From assembly GCF_000002985.6 (NCBI RefSeq), contig NC_003284.9:9982001-10046000 (forward strand): 64,000 nucleotides of DNA, written 5' to 3'. Below the pieces are notes generated by a model. That model saw nothing but the letters and a program-made list of their open reading frames with translations. It was not told where the DNA came from and did not search any database. This document shows, in pieces, positions 1 to 18,938 of the stretch (its first letter is position 1; every line of letters starts with the position of its first letter). The position numbers and the translations under genes are program-made. The stretch comes from Caenorhabditis elegans (lineage: Eukaryota > Nematoda > Chromadorea > Rhabditida > Rhabditidae).

Positions 1-554
1 ACAAACTCCAATAAAAGAAAACATTAAAAATATATGCCATTGAAGTATTATGACTATGAAGGTAACATGTGTTTATGTATATTCCCTTAACAAAGTCAAT
101 TAGTGGGGAATTCTCCGCTGGCTTTATTTTTGCTCATCTCAGTTTTCTCAATGGATATTGGAACAAATTTCAATATTATGATTGCTGGTTTATTTTCCGT
201 AACAGTTTTATCTGTTTTAATATTAATGAAACAAGGAAGATTTGAATGAAACTGAACATGAGAAGACAAAATAAATTTATGAGGCTTCCATATTAATGTG
301 CACTCATTTTTAAAATGTTGTATATGGGCATAAAAGATTTACGCTTTTCATGCTCTTATTTTAATTTCTTTTCATTTTCTTTTGAGCTTCGAACTAGAGA
401 TGCTTTGTAACTAATTTATTCGGAAAAAAGGCGGAAGAAAACAAGTAATTAGAGTATGAAGTTCAACTCATGTACACATATGTTAAAAAGGAAAAAAAAT
501 AATGTGTTTGACGCGTTAGCAAAAATGAATGGTCCATTCACTTTTTTTGAAAAC
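1..554. other. Left-edge intergenic sequence
   Basis: AT-rich sequence 3' of the four-TM gene that ends at 555. I see no splice-bounded coding exon, RNA gene or repeat here. It probably holds that gene's 3' UTR on the minus strand. Confidence 0.5.
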
Positions 555-2874
555 TTAAATTGGTTCGTACTCATCCTGGGGATGTTCAAGGGAGAAGTAT
601 TCGTGGTAAAGTTGATATCCTATTGAGGAAATGTTGGCGAGGATAAGAAGACTGGTGGCATAAGTTGTGATTACATCTGCGATCAGGTAATCTTTCTGAA
701 ATCAAGAAACAGTAATAATTATATTGTATCATGCGATGATGTATAAAGAAACTAAATATTCTATAGAAAATTAAATTTAAACGTACATTAGTGATCTTAT
801 TTTTTAAATGATATTTGGGTAGTATATCTTCACCAAAAAAAATTCCATTCTAATTCAAAAAAAAACATCATTTGATCGAAACGTGTGAAGGATTTGTATT
901 CTTCATCTTAAAAAAACAAAAAGGGTCACTTAAAATTTTCAAAGTGACTGAAATTTTTGGCATATATACTAGACAAGCACAGTTTTTTTGCAAAGCTATC
1001 ATTTCAATATTTTAAGAATATACCTTGAAAATTTTACAAAATCAACAATTTGAGTTTTGAAAAAACTATAATGTACTTTTTAATAAAACAACCCACTCAC
1101 ATTCACAATAATAAGTAATGAAGAAACTAGAACAAAATATGCAATAAAATGATATACAAATCCATGCATCAGTTGATTTCTTTTCGATCCAGTGTACAAC
1201 GATGAATGATAACTTCGTTCTCTTTGCCATGCTGAAAATTAGTTTTTATGAGCAATTTATTTTTAGTTGTTATCTAATATTAAAAGAAATTGGAGTTACA
1301 TACAATTAAATTAATTACCGTATATCCTCTATTAGTGAGGCGTGCAAAACTAATTTTCAGACACCTAATTTGATGAAAAACTAATGGAGGTGCAAAACTG
1401 ATAGAGGGTGCAAAACTAATTTTCAAACAGGTTTTTTCTCCAGTTTCCCATTAAGTTATGGCAAATATCATCAATTTCAGTAACACCTTATGAACCAAAA
1501 TGGACGAATTTTAAAGCTGATACGCAAAAACTGTCCGAGTTTTGCAAATTTTGACTTGTTATACCAAGTCTGTAAGAATTTTCCTGATTTGTAAAACGAT
1601 TTTATAATGCAAATTTTGAATTCCTAAAAATAGGGAACAAATGAAGGGGTGCAAAACTATTAGAGGTGCAAAACTAATTTTCGATGAGTCATTTTAGATG
1701 CAAAAGTAATGGAGGCGCCTTACTAATGGAGAATATACGGTATGTAAAAACATCGTGTTTTTTTTAATTTGAAAAAAAAACTGTTCGCGATTTAGCATGT
1801 GAAATATATTTCGTGAGCTTCTAAAAAATGTGAAACGTTTTCCTTTTCGAAAATGTTTTGTTTGATTTAACTTGAAGCAACACAAAGATTTTATATGTTA
1901 GAGGCTCACTTCTAAAATGACACAAAGTCTGCAGAGTGTTGGCAGTCATCGCCATGGCAGTACCAATTGACAAGTATAATCTATTGATCTGAAAGTAGAT
2001 TAGTTTTTAGCATGTTTCAGTAAACACTTACATCGAATTCCATGGTGGCAGCTCTACCAGAAGCGGTGAGCAAAAATGCAACGAATAACAGAAATAGTAT
2101 AACATTAGTAATTCCGACAGTTATGATTTCTGTGAGTCTTTTTCCTGGTGTTGCTGCTCTATCGTACTGAAAAAGTTCCAAGTGATCAGCGAATATTCTT
2201 GTTGCATCCGCTACAAGTGTCAGACTGTTACCAAGCACTCCAATGGTGAGCTGAAAAATATTTTAGTTTATTATGTGGTGAAATCAATATTACTACTTAT
2301 TAAACATTTGTTTAATGATCTAGAAACATGAAAAGTGATGCGCATACTTTTTTTGTGCACATTATTGTTTACTCAGATTAGAAACTACGGTTTACCTGCG
2401 CAATAACCACTGCCAATGTGTAATACGTGTTCAATTTTTCGAGCATACTTTCTCTGAAAAGTGCAAAGTTATAGTGCAGAACATCAACAAACAGTTAGAA
2501 CAAACGGCTGCTGATAAGAATGGGTTGAATCGTTACGAATGCGAGGGATATCTGGTTGCGGGTTAAACATGTTCTCTTCCATTGCAACTCTGTAAGATTG
2601 ATATCGAGATTAGCAAATTGTATCTCAAAACGCACAGAAATTTAGAATCAAGAAACAAGTATGTTCCAGTTATAAATATAAATGATTAAAATTAGATGAG
2701 AGGTTGAGGAAAGGAAAAAAAAAAGATTTTCCTCGAAAATTTTATTTGACTTAAATAATTTTGACAATAATGTAAACTAAACTAAAACACATTCTAAAAA
2801 TGATTTTAAAAAACATATTTTTAAACTTACCTTGCAACAACTATAGTACCATATTCATCTTTTTCCTCAGTCAT
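555..2874 (-). CDS. Four-transmembrane nematode membrane protein, function unknown
   Basis: Seven exons: 2831-2874, 2537-2589, 2396-2451, 2032-2250, 1910-1988, 1101-1231, 555-695. They give about 240 residues. The start is MTEEKDEYG at 2874, followed by a short hydrophilic head. Four hydrophobic stretches follow: around TYYTLAVVIAQLTIGVLGNS, around TVGITNVILFLLFVAFLL, around FVYHFIAYFVLVSSLLIIV and around VITTYATSLLILANISSIGY. The tail is acidic (EHPQDEYEPI). The other junctions keep frame with standard splice sites. The exon 2/3 junction keeps frame only if the acceptor is the second AG of a TTTTCAGAG tandem (exon 3 begins at 2451, not 2453); the first AG would give a stop. So either an unusual acceptor is used or the first exons are wrong. 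I do not recognise the family. Topology suggests a surface or endomembrane protein with both ends cytosolic. Confidence 0.75.
1316..1742. repeat. TA-flanked inverted-repeat element, copy 1
   Basis: The left end reads TACCGTATATCCTCTATTAG and the right end is a near inverse (TAATGGAGAATATACGGTA). TA at both ends looks like a Tc1/mariner-type target duplication. The interior repeats the motif GCAAAACTAATTTTC several times near 1345, 1420 and 1665. It has no coding capacity and lies inside an intron of the four-TM gene. A second copy of the family is at 60352-60573. This is a non-autonomous MITE-like element by structure. Confidence 0.8.
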
Positions 2875-4225
2875 TTAAACTAAAAAAATATTTTTGAATT
2901 CAGACAGAGTTTGAAATAACTATTAACAGTTCGTACAACAAATGCTCACTCAATAAATCTTATCAATGAGAGCGGTCAGTGTCAGCGTTTTTTGACAAGC
3001 AGTTTGTATGGCTCTATGAAAATGTTATCGGCATCTCTAATCTCGTTTTAATCTAATCTTATTCGAGCTGTGAGAGTTTTTCCCTAAATATTAAAGATAT
3101 AGTATTTGCAATGGACAAAAGTACTTGAGAGTAGCACAACAATGATGAAACCAGAATGTCTAATCAGTTGACCAATTATTTTGATGTCTCTGATAGTCTG
3201 ATTGACTAGAGACTACAATATTTTTGTATTGTGCATCTTTATAAGGCCTGACTTGTGTTTTCATTGTTTGAAGTTCTTTATCGATGTTTTCAAACAAATG
3301 CTTAATTGAGCAAAGAGGTTAAAAATTGTTGAGGTTTCTCAATGGAAAAATTTCAAGGTGTTTGCTATTTGAAAATGTATTTTTCAAATAATAAAAACTT
3401 GTATTCCAGTCACATAAGTATGTTTTAAAAAAAATTGTATCTGTTTTATTGTTCTTATTGTCTTTTTACATACAAAAAATGATTTTATTCAATGAAATAT
3501 TGTATAACCTTGCAAACGGTAATTATGATTATAAAAATAGGACAAAAAATAAATAACACTTACATTAGAAAACGATTTGAAATTCTAATAAATACTTTTT
3601 TTTTCAAACAATAGGATGTGTCTTATTTTTCATTTTCAATTTGAAGTTTTTTTACTCTTAGTTTTATAGAGACAATTAACATACAAAAACTTATAGCGAC
3701 CGATTTTAACAAAAATACTTTTCTAAAAATCTCATGAAATGATTTTTGGAGGTACGAACAATCCAAAAAAAAGGTTTAGAAAATTATCCATTTTTCTAAG
3801 ATCTTGCTTACCAAAACTATGATATTTAGTTCTTGATTTCCTGAAAATGAAAAATAAGAAGTGTATTTAGCGAAGCATTTTTGGATCATTAAAAATTTCA
3901 TAGTTCTTTGTAACAGCTTAATTGTTGATTTTTAAAAGAATCATTCACAATGTTTACTACCTCCTTTTTGAAGAAAATTTAACACGAATCTCGAATTGAT
4001 ATCCCTTCCATAAGCTTTAAGTTTAGAAGCAACATACCATCGAAACATGAAGTTTCCTATCCCATGAACATTTTCATAGAAACCTAATTAATACATTTTT
4101 TTGTTTTGTTTTTGGCTAATATGATTAAATGTTATTCAATTGCAACCTATTTGAGCGTTTGCAAAACTCCATGCAAAGCCATATAATCTGATTTTTGAAA
4201 TATTATCTTATTATCTAATTATATA
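2875..4225. other. Intergenic, no gene seen
   Basis: AT-rich sequence upstream of the minus-strand four-TM gene. It should contain that gene's promoter. I found no splice-bounded exon, RNA gene or obvious repeat. Confidence 0.45.
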
Positions 4226-4229
4226 TATT

Positions 4230-4890
4230 TCCAGATTGAACGACTAGGTGCAGTTTTTTCTTACATCATTATATATGTGATCAGGTTACTGTTTCATAGT
4301 GTTACTTTGGTCATTGAAAATATTTATATTCTTTTCCCACAAATCATGGCTCACTTTGACAGTACTCTACTTGATAGCGACCAATTCTTGCATTTTTATT
4401 AGCTATAATTTTTGTGCATCATATGCAAATGTGGCCTGGACGTTGTTCTACTTTTCTTACTATTGCTGTACAATAATATCCCGTGAGAATATTTGCATGA
4501 ATACACAAAAAGGAACTGTAGGCATATGAGTGGACAACCGTTAGACACTTTGCAAGGGGACTTTGAGTGTGATGTCGATTTACTTATTATTTTTCACCTC
4601 CGGTACAGGTACTTACAATCTAGTGAATGAACACGTGTCCTTGGTAGAATATCCGGACTCCATTGTGCCTCGTCTTTCTATTATGTTGCGGCATCTTTTT
4701 GGTAAAACAGTTAACACAATATGATAGGCAATTAATGTACCACAAAAAACCTTTTAAAAAGTTTTATATTTGTGTATTTTCAGTACCACTTCCTGCAAAA
4801 AATGTTTAAGGATGTGAAGCCACTGGGAGAGTTGCTTAAAACTACTCATTTAGTGCTAAAATGACTGAGCATCATAGTAAAAGTTGTATA
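4230..4890 (+). pseudogene. Possible decayed plus-strand membrane-protein gene
   Basis: Several coding-looking pieces lie on the plus strand but do not join. One follows a TTTCCAG at about 4230 and reads IERLGAVFSYIIIYVIRLLF. A hydrophobic, Cys-rich segment in another frame spans about 4380-4470. A piece at about 4605-4700 reads GTYNLVNEHVSLVEYPDSIV and ends near a GGTAAA. After an intron-like stretch and TTTTCAG a last piece, YHFLQKMFKDVKPLGELLK, ends in a stop near 4863. Frames change between pieces without clean splice sites. I read this as a pseudogene fragment of a multi-pass protein, or an unresolved gene. The family is not recognised. Confidence 0.25.
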
Positions 4891-5161
4891 AAATGTTTAA
4901 TCACTATGTTTTCACTTAACATAATTTTGGAAGTCAAAAAACATAACATCCATTATTACCTAATTGTAATTTAATATTTTGAATTGAATCATTGTAGGCT
5001 GCAGGAATGATTTGAACGTCGTAGAATTTTTAACTTTTCCTGGAAAAAAAATCAACCAAAATGTTTGAAAACTCAAAACCATTTTTAAATGTATTATTTA
5101 GATTTCATTTTTCTTGGTGTAAATGTTGGGCACTTTCATATTTTGAAAAAAAAAACCTTAA

Positions 5162-5507
5162 ATGACTTTGACACTAACAATATTTTTGATTTTGTTTTCA
5201 ACTTTTAATGGTTCCAATGACTTTTGGAAGCTCCAGCTTTATTTTAGAAGAAAAGTAAATAATGCTCCGATTGTCAGATAATGCGTTGTATTGTTATCAT
5301 CAAAAATACAAACCCAAACACACACCTATACATTGTTCTTGTGCCCATTACAAACAGGTGAAGAGAAGAAGGATCGATTATGTGGACTGGGTAAACATAG
5401 ACCGATGGACGGCACCCAAAAGATGTGAACCACTGATAATAAAACAAGCATGCGTGAACGGCGAAGGTAACGTGTTTGAAAACGAACACTTTGAGTGTTT
5501 AAAATGA
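5162..5507 (+). CDS. Candidate small secreted six-cysteine peptide
   Basis: Two proposed exons, 5162-5210 and 5278-5507, total 93 codons. Exon 1 encodes a signal-peptide-like start, MTLTLTIFLILFSTFN. Exon 2 encodes a basic, Cys-rich mature part with six cysteines: YCYH, HCSC (two), RCEP, ACVN and FECLK at the end. The proposed intron (5211-5277, 67 nt) ends in a good TTGTCAG, but its donor (ATG/GTTCCA) is weak, so the junction is uncertain. Without splicing the frame shifts and stops at 5258. Six cysteines behind a signal peptide suggest a disulfide-bonded secreted peptide. No family recognised; a frameshifted pseudogene is the main alternative. Confidence 0.4.
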
Positions 5508-6511
5508 AAACATTAAAACACTTTTAACAACTGGAGTTTTGAAAATACATATTTTCAAAATTCAATCAGCCTCCTGCAAAGACATTGCATTTGGGGTGAG
5601 ACTACATCTAAATATCTGAAATCAAAATAAAAACAATGATTTGGCCAGTTTTGTTTCAGTAACTAAAAAGAATAGCATGATCTGACAATCAAAAAACTGT
5701 CTTGATTTGAAGTATTTTAAAACCACTTTTTGTTTTGCAAATATGATGACGCAGCATACGTCAAGCAATTTGGAACTTTTGGTAAACTTTAAAAATCACC
5801 GTTCAAGTTCACAGAATTACTAAAAACAAAATATAGGCTTTGCATCTAACCTAACTGAATAACCTAACTAACCTAACTGAATGAATGGCTTTACTGCTGT
5901 TCCACTGTTTTGATTGTTGTTTAAATTGGGAAAACGTTGAAATTGGCATGCTTAAAACACGCAAGTTACAATAAGTCTTTACATTACTTTCACTTTAAAT
6001 TCAATTTTCAACTACTTGAATTTGGTCGTTATTGAAATTTCATTCGTAAAAAAAAATACTACTTGTATCCGTTTGTCTTCAATCCATTAGCAATTTCTTC
6101 TGTCTTTTCTTTTACCATCGTCATTTAAATTATTGCATGTATAATTATAAGTAAGGTTGGATGAGACGATGGGAAATAATATCCGTACAATTATCCATAT
6201 ATGGTGTCTCTCATTTTTTGGGTGGAGCGGCATGAACAGTGAGGCACAAAAGCACACAATACCTGCGGCAGGTGTTCAAACTGAAATTTGAATGGCGATG
6301 ATGACCCTTCGGTATTGACATACTCCAAGTTCATTGATTTTTAGAAAATGAAAACGTCGGAGTGAAAACACATTCAATGGGAAAATAAAAATTGGAGCGC
6401 AAAAAAGCCCATCTTGAAAGCAAGATGGAGAAATTGGTAGGGTCGTAAATTTTGAGAATTTCCATCTAACCTTCTCCTCCATGCCAAATACTAACCAATA
6501 TAGTGCGTTTT

Positions 6512-6550
<39 letters not shown>

Positions 6551-7332
6551 TGAACATTTAATATGTTGAGTATCTATTGAATATTTATTTATTTGTAATT
6601 GACAAGCCAACAGTTTTCAGAAATCGAACAGACAATTAATTTGAAAATAGAAAAGGTGCTTGAGTTTTTGAAGAAAATATCAAATTTGAAGCTTTGAAAT
6701 TACGAACCAGAGGAACATTTTAGGGTACATAAACCTAAAACCCTAAGATTGTAAAAATTAATATAATTAATTCTGCAAAATTGCATTTGTTGTATCCTGA
6801 ACATCATCGAACATGTGGACACACCTTCGAGAACTTCATCCCGTTTTGTCTGTCTTCGATTAAAGATTGCAATCTTTTTCCCTCTCCACCTACTACTACT
6901 TGTCGAACACATTATTCTGACCCTGCTTATTTGTTCTGAACTCTTGATCGATAAGGAATTCTCAGTCTGTTTGTGCATTGATAAAAGGAAAGGTCCAGGA
7001 ACACCTGGTAAACATTTCCTTCCTCGTCATCTTGCCTTTCGACGATGCGAACTAGCCACGACGTGTCATAAATAAGCTCCGCCTCCATCTCTTCGTTTCG
7101 GGAGGCGGCCGATGCAAGGCCAGGCACCACCACTTACCATTCATAGCGTGTATGTGAGCGCGTCCTCTTCCTCGGCTTGCCTACCCTGCCATCGCCATTT
7201 CCTTGTGCACGTGTTGTACTGCACACTCTGGTGTTGGAAAAAAAAAATGCTGGAAAGCAGTTTATTCAGATGCTAGTGTACTTTTGAAAAAGACCACCGT
7301 CCGCAGTTTGTTGTGATGTGCTCCAAGCAATC
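5508..7332. other. Intergenic region with AT microsatellite and GC-rich island
   Basis: It contains a short CTAAC-type repeat (about 5847-5882), an (AT)n run (about 6515-6549) and a GC-rich block at about 6990-7215. On the minus strand at about 7010-7085 a short open stretch, from MEAELIYDTSWLVRI on, looks coding and ends at a possible donor. It has no partner exon that I can find. The GC-rich block may be the promoter of the candidate small gene at 7333. Confidence 0.4.
6515..6549. repeat. (AT)n microsatellite
   Basis: About 17 uninterrupted AT dinucleotides. Likely length-polymorphic. Confidence 0.95.
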
Positions 7333-7900
7333 ATGAGTCTGAAGCACCACGAGAAGCTGCAGATGGAGGTTCTGATTTTCGAACGAGTTCAGACAAGTCG
7401 TTTTGAGGTACAAGATAAATAACACATTCAAGTAAGGTACGTTGTATGAAAATGAAAACAAGTACTTGAAATATTAATTTTAGATAACCGTAGTTGTGCA
7501 ATGTTACAATTTTAATAAAAATTAAATTAAAGACGCGACTGTAAGTCATCTTTTTTTTAACCAAAAAAACAGCATTACTGATCAATGTTTTGATTATTGT
7601 TTTGAAAATTTAAACCTTTGAATAGGTAGGTATTCTCCTAAAAGTTTAACACTTGCCTGCAGTCTAATTTTCCATATTTCCATGTGTTTTACCTTTTCAC
7701 TCAAGACAAAATATGTGAAACCCTATAATTTTTCTTAATGTATCCAGAAAGCTAAAGGAGTCATTCGTGAAATTCAGATCCAGACAGATGCTGCGTTTCA
7801 CGCAGAATTCCTTGGAAGAAGAATCTCCATTTTCTCAGCTCACACATACATGCTCATTAGCATTTCACTACAGAAGATGGCGTTAAAGAAGGGAAGATGA
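7333..7900 (+). CDS. Candidate two-exon gene for a 75-residue basic protein
   Basis: Exon 1 (7333-7407) starts MSLKHHEKLQMEVLIFERVQ and ends TSRFE before GTACAAG. The intron is 7408-7747 and ends in TATCCAG. Exon 2 (7748-7900) reads KAKGVIREIQIQTDAAFHAE, then continues to ISLQKMALKKGR and a stop. Both junctions are phase 0 and the frame stays open throughout, which supports a real gene in this AT-rich setting. There is no signal peptide; a weak hydrophobic patch lies around FSAHTYMLISISL. It sits just 3' of a GC-rich, promoter-like block. The family is not recognised, and chance remains possible at this length. Confidence 0.45.
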
Positions 7901-10013
7901 AGCCAATATGCGTAGACTAAACGTGATGTCATCCATCCCGACTAAAAATTTTTTGATGGAGAAAACGGAGCCGACATTCGCAATAGATGCTTCTTTCACT
8001 AAAAAACATTATGCTTGTGCTCTTTTTTTTTCTGATCTGATCTGTCATACCGATTAGCTTTTTGGTATCTTTCCATGCAGCAACATCTTGCTAATTATAT
8101 CTGTAAATATGGAGAAAGGCAACGTTTAATATATACGTTCAGGTGCTATGTATATGTATGTATGATGCAAACAAAAAACGAGCATTTAGGAATTCTTGAA
8201 AAGTTATTAAGATAAAGTGAATTTTGAAATTATGATCAGCATGTCTGCTAGCCTATGGCAACATTCAGCTTTCTTTTTAATTTGTATGTGACATAACTAA
8301 CTAATAAAATAGCATTCATGATGATTAGAAAGACACAAACATTGTTCTTAAGTTCTTGTTCTGAAGAATTGTTTTAAAGAAAGCATGTTTAAGAAAAGAA
8401 GGTTAACAAAATTCATTATTATTTTCTTTTATTCAAACATCAATCTATATTTATTCACTATCGATGTAAAAACAACAGACGTTGTAAAATCTGAATTTTG
8501 CAAACTTGCGCTGGAACATACAACGCCGACCATAATTCCATTAAAAATTAATTATTTTTTGCAATTTGCCTTTTTTCCAACGAGCATATTTTAATACCTA
8601 TTACTTTTAACAACACATTGACAAAACGTTGTTAACATTTTGCCTACTTAAAGAAAAGTTATTTTCAATAGGGCACTACTGAAAAAATGTAAAACATATT
8701 TCAATACTCACCAAAATTTAAACGAAAAACCTGGAAAATTCATTGAGCAATGTGAAAAGTTCTCTTGAAAATCAAATGATAATTGAGTAAAAATATTATT
8801 CAGATTAAAGAATTTCGCTAAATATTAGTCATTCTTTCAAAACACTCTAACCGCCAGAAACAGGTTTTGAGGTAAATGGATACTCTTACTATTAGAACAA
8901 GCTAGATTGATCTGCCGTGTCAAAGGAATTTTTATGAGCAAAATCAAAATAACAGGAAACCCCAAATTTAAAATTACTAAAAATCACAAGAAATTTTACA
9001 ACAACAGTATGCCAAAACACTGAAGAAGCGGTAATTTAAAAATTGACAAAAAATTGATGTTCTTAATTGTTTGCAACATGACATTTTGTAATTGAAAAAA
9101 CCCTTATTTTTTCCACGTTTTTTATTTATTTTAAAGTTTTTGAATTCAAAAGTAACCTCATCCTTTTATTTTATGTTAAATCATGTTGAAATTAACTTTA
9201 TCGATCAAAATGTTTTAGAAATTTGCAAACATACTAAGTCACTGAAAAATATTTACCGTTTTCAACATTTATTCCAAAGTAAGAAAGACATTGACTAGAA
9301 AAAGATTGTTGGGGAAGGGCCGAGATGATAAAACAATGAGAACTACAAATGCCATTTGTGAGGACGGGGAAGGAACGTGTAGACTCAGTTTTGAACTGTA
9401 CCGAATTAAAAATTAGAAATATTGAAAACAAATAAGTTGTTGAACACTTACCGGAAAATAGAAAAAAAACAGAAAATGACAACATTTTTACAAGAAAACT
9501 GCAGAAACGGGGGTTGGAAGAAAATGAGAGAATGGGCAATAAAAGTTTCAAAAAAGAGCAAGAAAAACGATAGCACATGGAACAAATTTTAATTTGAAAA
9601 TAAAAGAAGGAACATACAGTCTATCTATGTATAGCTTGTCATGGGAAAGGAAAATGGGGCAAAATTAATGTGGTAAGTTCCGCGCAAAAATAAAAACAAA
9701 AACGATATAAGTTCGTTGTCTTTCTAAATTCTCGTACAATGATAAGAAAAAACAAAAGTTATCAAAAAAAGTTACACATACATAGATCAAAAAATTACAA
9801 CCATAAATAAATTTTGATTATTGAAATAATAATAAACAAATTTTAAATTTCGATTTGGGAAAGAATTAACTTAAGTTGTAAAAGTGGTAATATGAATGGA
9901 ACGCGCAAGAAAAAGGCAAAAAAAGAAAAGGTCACTGAGCAGATGTTATGAAGCTGTAAGGGGCATTGTTGTAAGAGATCAAAAAATGATTAATTGGGCA
10001 CCGATAACACACA
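7901..10013. other. Intergenic between the small plus gene and the 3' end of grk-1
   Basis: AT-rich, with no convincing exons. Open stretches around 8385-8594 and 9234-9578 have phenylalanine/serine-rich low-complexity translations and no good splice context, so I do not call them. The right part probably carries the grk-1 3' UTR. Confidence 0.45.
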
Positions 10014-17051
<7,038 letters not shown>

Positions 17052-18938
17052 GGTCCTATCGTGGCTGAGCTAGGCAGCAAAGGCCTGCTCCAGTGGTGAA
17101 CGGCGACCGTCTGCCAATGAGAATCGTTGTTAATTTTTAAAGCGGGCCACCGTTCGGTGCCACACGCAGACAATACAAGTACAAGGGGGTCAAAATAAAT
17201 AAGAAGTAGCAGATAAGAGCTATATAGAAAATAGGGCTTGAGTCGTGACTAACTGGGAGGGGCCAATGTGCTGCTGCTTCAGTAGGGGTGTGAGAGGAGA
17301 CGGGAGAGTAGGGGGTGGCTATGCTCTCTTCAGTGTCGTTTTGCCTCTACGTGGTCTGCCTTAGGAATGCAGTTGAAGCCGCTAAAACGAGAGCCGATGG
17401 CAATGAGTCCACAAGCAGTCGCAAACGACGGGTCACTCTGGACCGTGGGCCAGCTTCGCCACCGCGACTGATGCTCAGCAGTCGCCCAAGAAAGGAGAAG
17501 AGGGCACGAGAGGAAGACGAAGAAAATGAAGAAAACGATGAAAAGAAGAGAAAGATGAGGTCCAGCATAAAGAAGAGGAGGCAAGAAAAATGAGGGAAAA
17601 GGGGGATGCCGCAAAAAATCGGGAGAAGAGCGCGCAGCACACGCGTGCGCGGACCAGCGGTGGCCTGCGTGTCTAGCGGTCGAACATGTTTTCTCTGCGG
17701 CCTCTTGGCCAGTGTCGCCGATTTGCGCACCGGCCGCCCTTGCCTCACCCCCCCCCCCCCCCACACACACACACTCACGCAACCCACCCTCTTCCACATT
17801 TCTCCCTCACCACACTCCTCATTTGCTTATCTCTCTCACCTCTCTTCTTCTTCTTTTTTCTTTTTTTTCCGCCACAATCAATAAAATGACAGCGGGCATC
17901 TGCATCTGCGCGCGAGTGAAGCGTCGCAAGAAATAGTACACCGTGTTCGAGAGACTTGCCGCCGGAGATGAACGCGACTGAAGTGCATCCGTCAGCGAAT
18001 GATACAAGAAAAAGGCGAATGAAGGGTGGGAAAAAGGGGTTCACGACTCCACAATGGCGGAGTGCAAGTGTATATGTGCCCTTCGTTGTCGCGGCACACA
18101 ATTCGCATTTGTTGCCAAATGTTTAATTTTATATTGCCGTTTCGTCTATATTGGCTGCACATACACATGTTTTTCGAGATGAGCCCATCTCAAACCCTCT
18201 CGAACTAATCCATTAGGGCATTATGTCGTAGTGAGAAGGCTTTCGTGTAAATTTGTTATGTTTTGCGTTCAACAAACACCAAGGAGCCCCAAAACACCAA
18301 TTGTTGTTTGAAATGACCAGTAGTGTTTTAGATTATTCTGTCTGTCCAGTTTTCTTTCAGTTTTTCGTCTTTTTCTGCCGAGTTTGCAGCTAGTAAAACA
18401 TAACGTGTTTTCCTGGTAAAATCTTGGTTTTACGTTTTCCCAGTTTCATTTTACTATTTTGTTGTTTTGTTTCAAATAACTAGTTGCAAGGTCAAGCAGA
18501 TGAGAAACATTAGTGCAAGTGTAAAAAGAAACAGAAGTATCGAATGGAGGGTCAAAATTTCAAAAAGAAGAAAACCGATCTTAGTAAAGCAAAACGAAAT
18601 GACGAGAACAAAAGAGATGTATGAGCGCATACACACAGTTTTGTCAATTCATATTGTTCCTGAAAAATACATTATTGATAGAGAAGAATATTGTGAAAAA
18701 CCTGATGATTCATGTTTCTCTTTTCAAATTGAAATGCTCAGATCGATCTTGATGGTTTTTGAGTTTTAACGTTTCATGTCAGCAGACACCAATTGACTCA
18801 ATAATAAAAATACTTTCTTCTCAAATTACTTTCCTTTGCTTTGTTGCACGTGGAGTTCTCTTTCTTTATTTTTCGAAAATAGGTTTTTTTTTAAATAATT
18901 TTTATAATCTGTGTAACAAAATCTTACATTTCAGGGTG
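17052..18938. promoter_or_regulatory. Shared 5' region of grk-1 (minus) and the Ecdysoneless-like gene (plus), with a GC-rich block
   Basis: Divergent intergenic region of 1.9 kb. About 17.25-18.06 kb is far more GC-rich than the rest of the window. It includes a purine-rich GAAGA-type stretch (17490-17590), a C15 run (17748-17762) followed by a CA repeat, and a CT-rich stretch to about 17870. Long open frames here are low-complexity on both strands and I do not call them genes. It is likely regulatory DNA for both genes; individual factor sites cannot be assigned by eye. Confidence 0.55.
17748..17762. repeat. Mono-C tract (C15) followed by CA repeat
   Basis: Fifteen consecutive C on the plus strand, then an ACACAC/CTCAC stretch to about 17775. 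The minus strand is a G15 tract able to form a G-quadruplex. Confidence 0.95.

Noticed and set aside
1694..1885. 63-residue minus frame at the edge of the inverted-repeat element
   Set aside because: Intron and repeat sequence of the four-TM gene; no coding signal.
9234..9578. 114-residue minus frame left of grk-1
   Set aside because: Phe/Ser/Leu-rich, no domain and no splice link to grk-1; likely chance or UTR.
17315..17884. Several overlapping open frames on both strands (up to 155 residues)
   Set aside because: They are a by-product of GC-rich, purine- or pyrimidine-biased promoter DNA; translations are low-complexity Arg/Glu or Pro/Ser runs.
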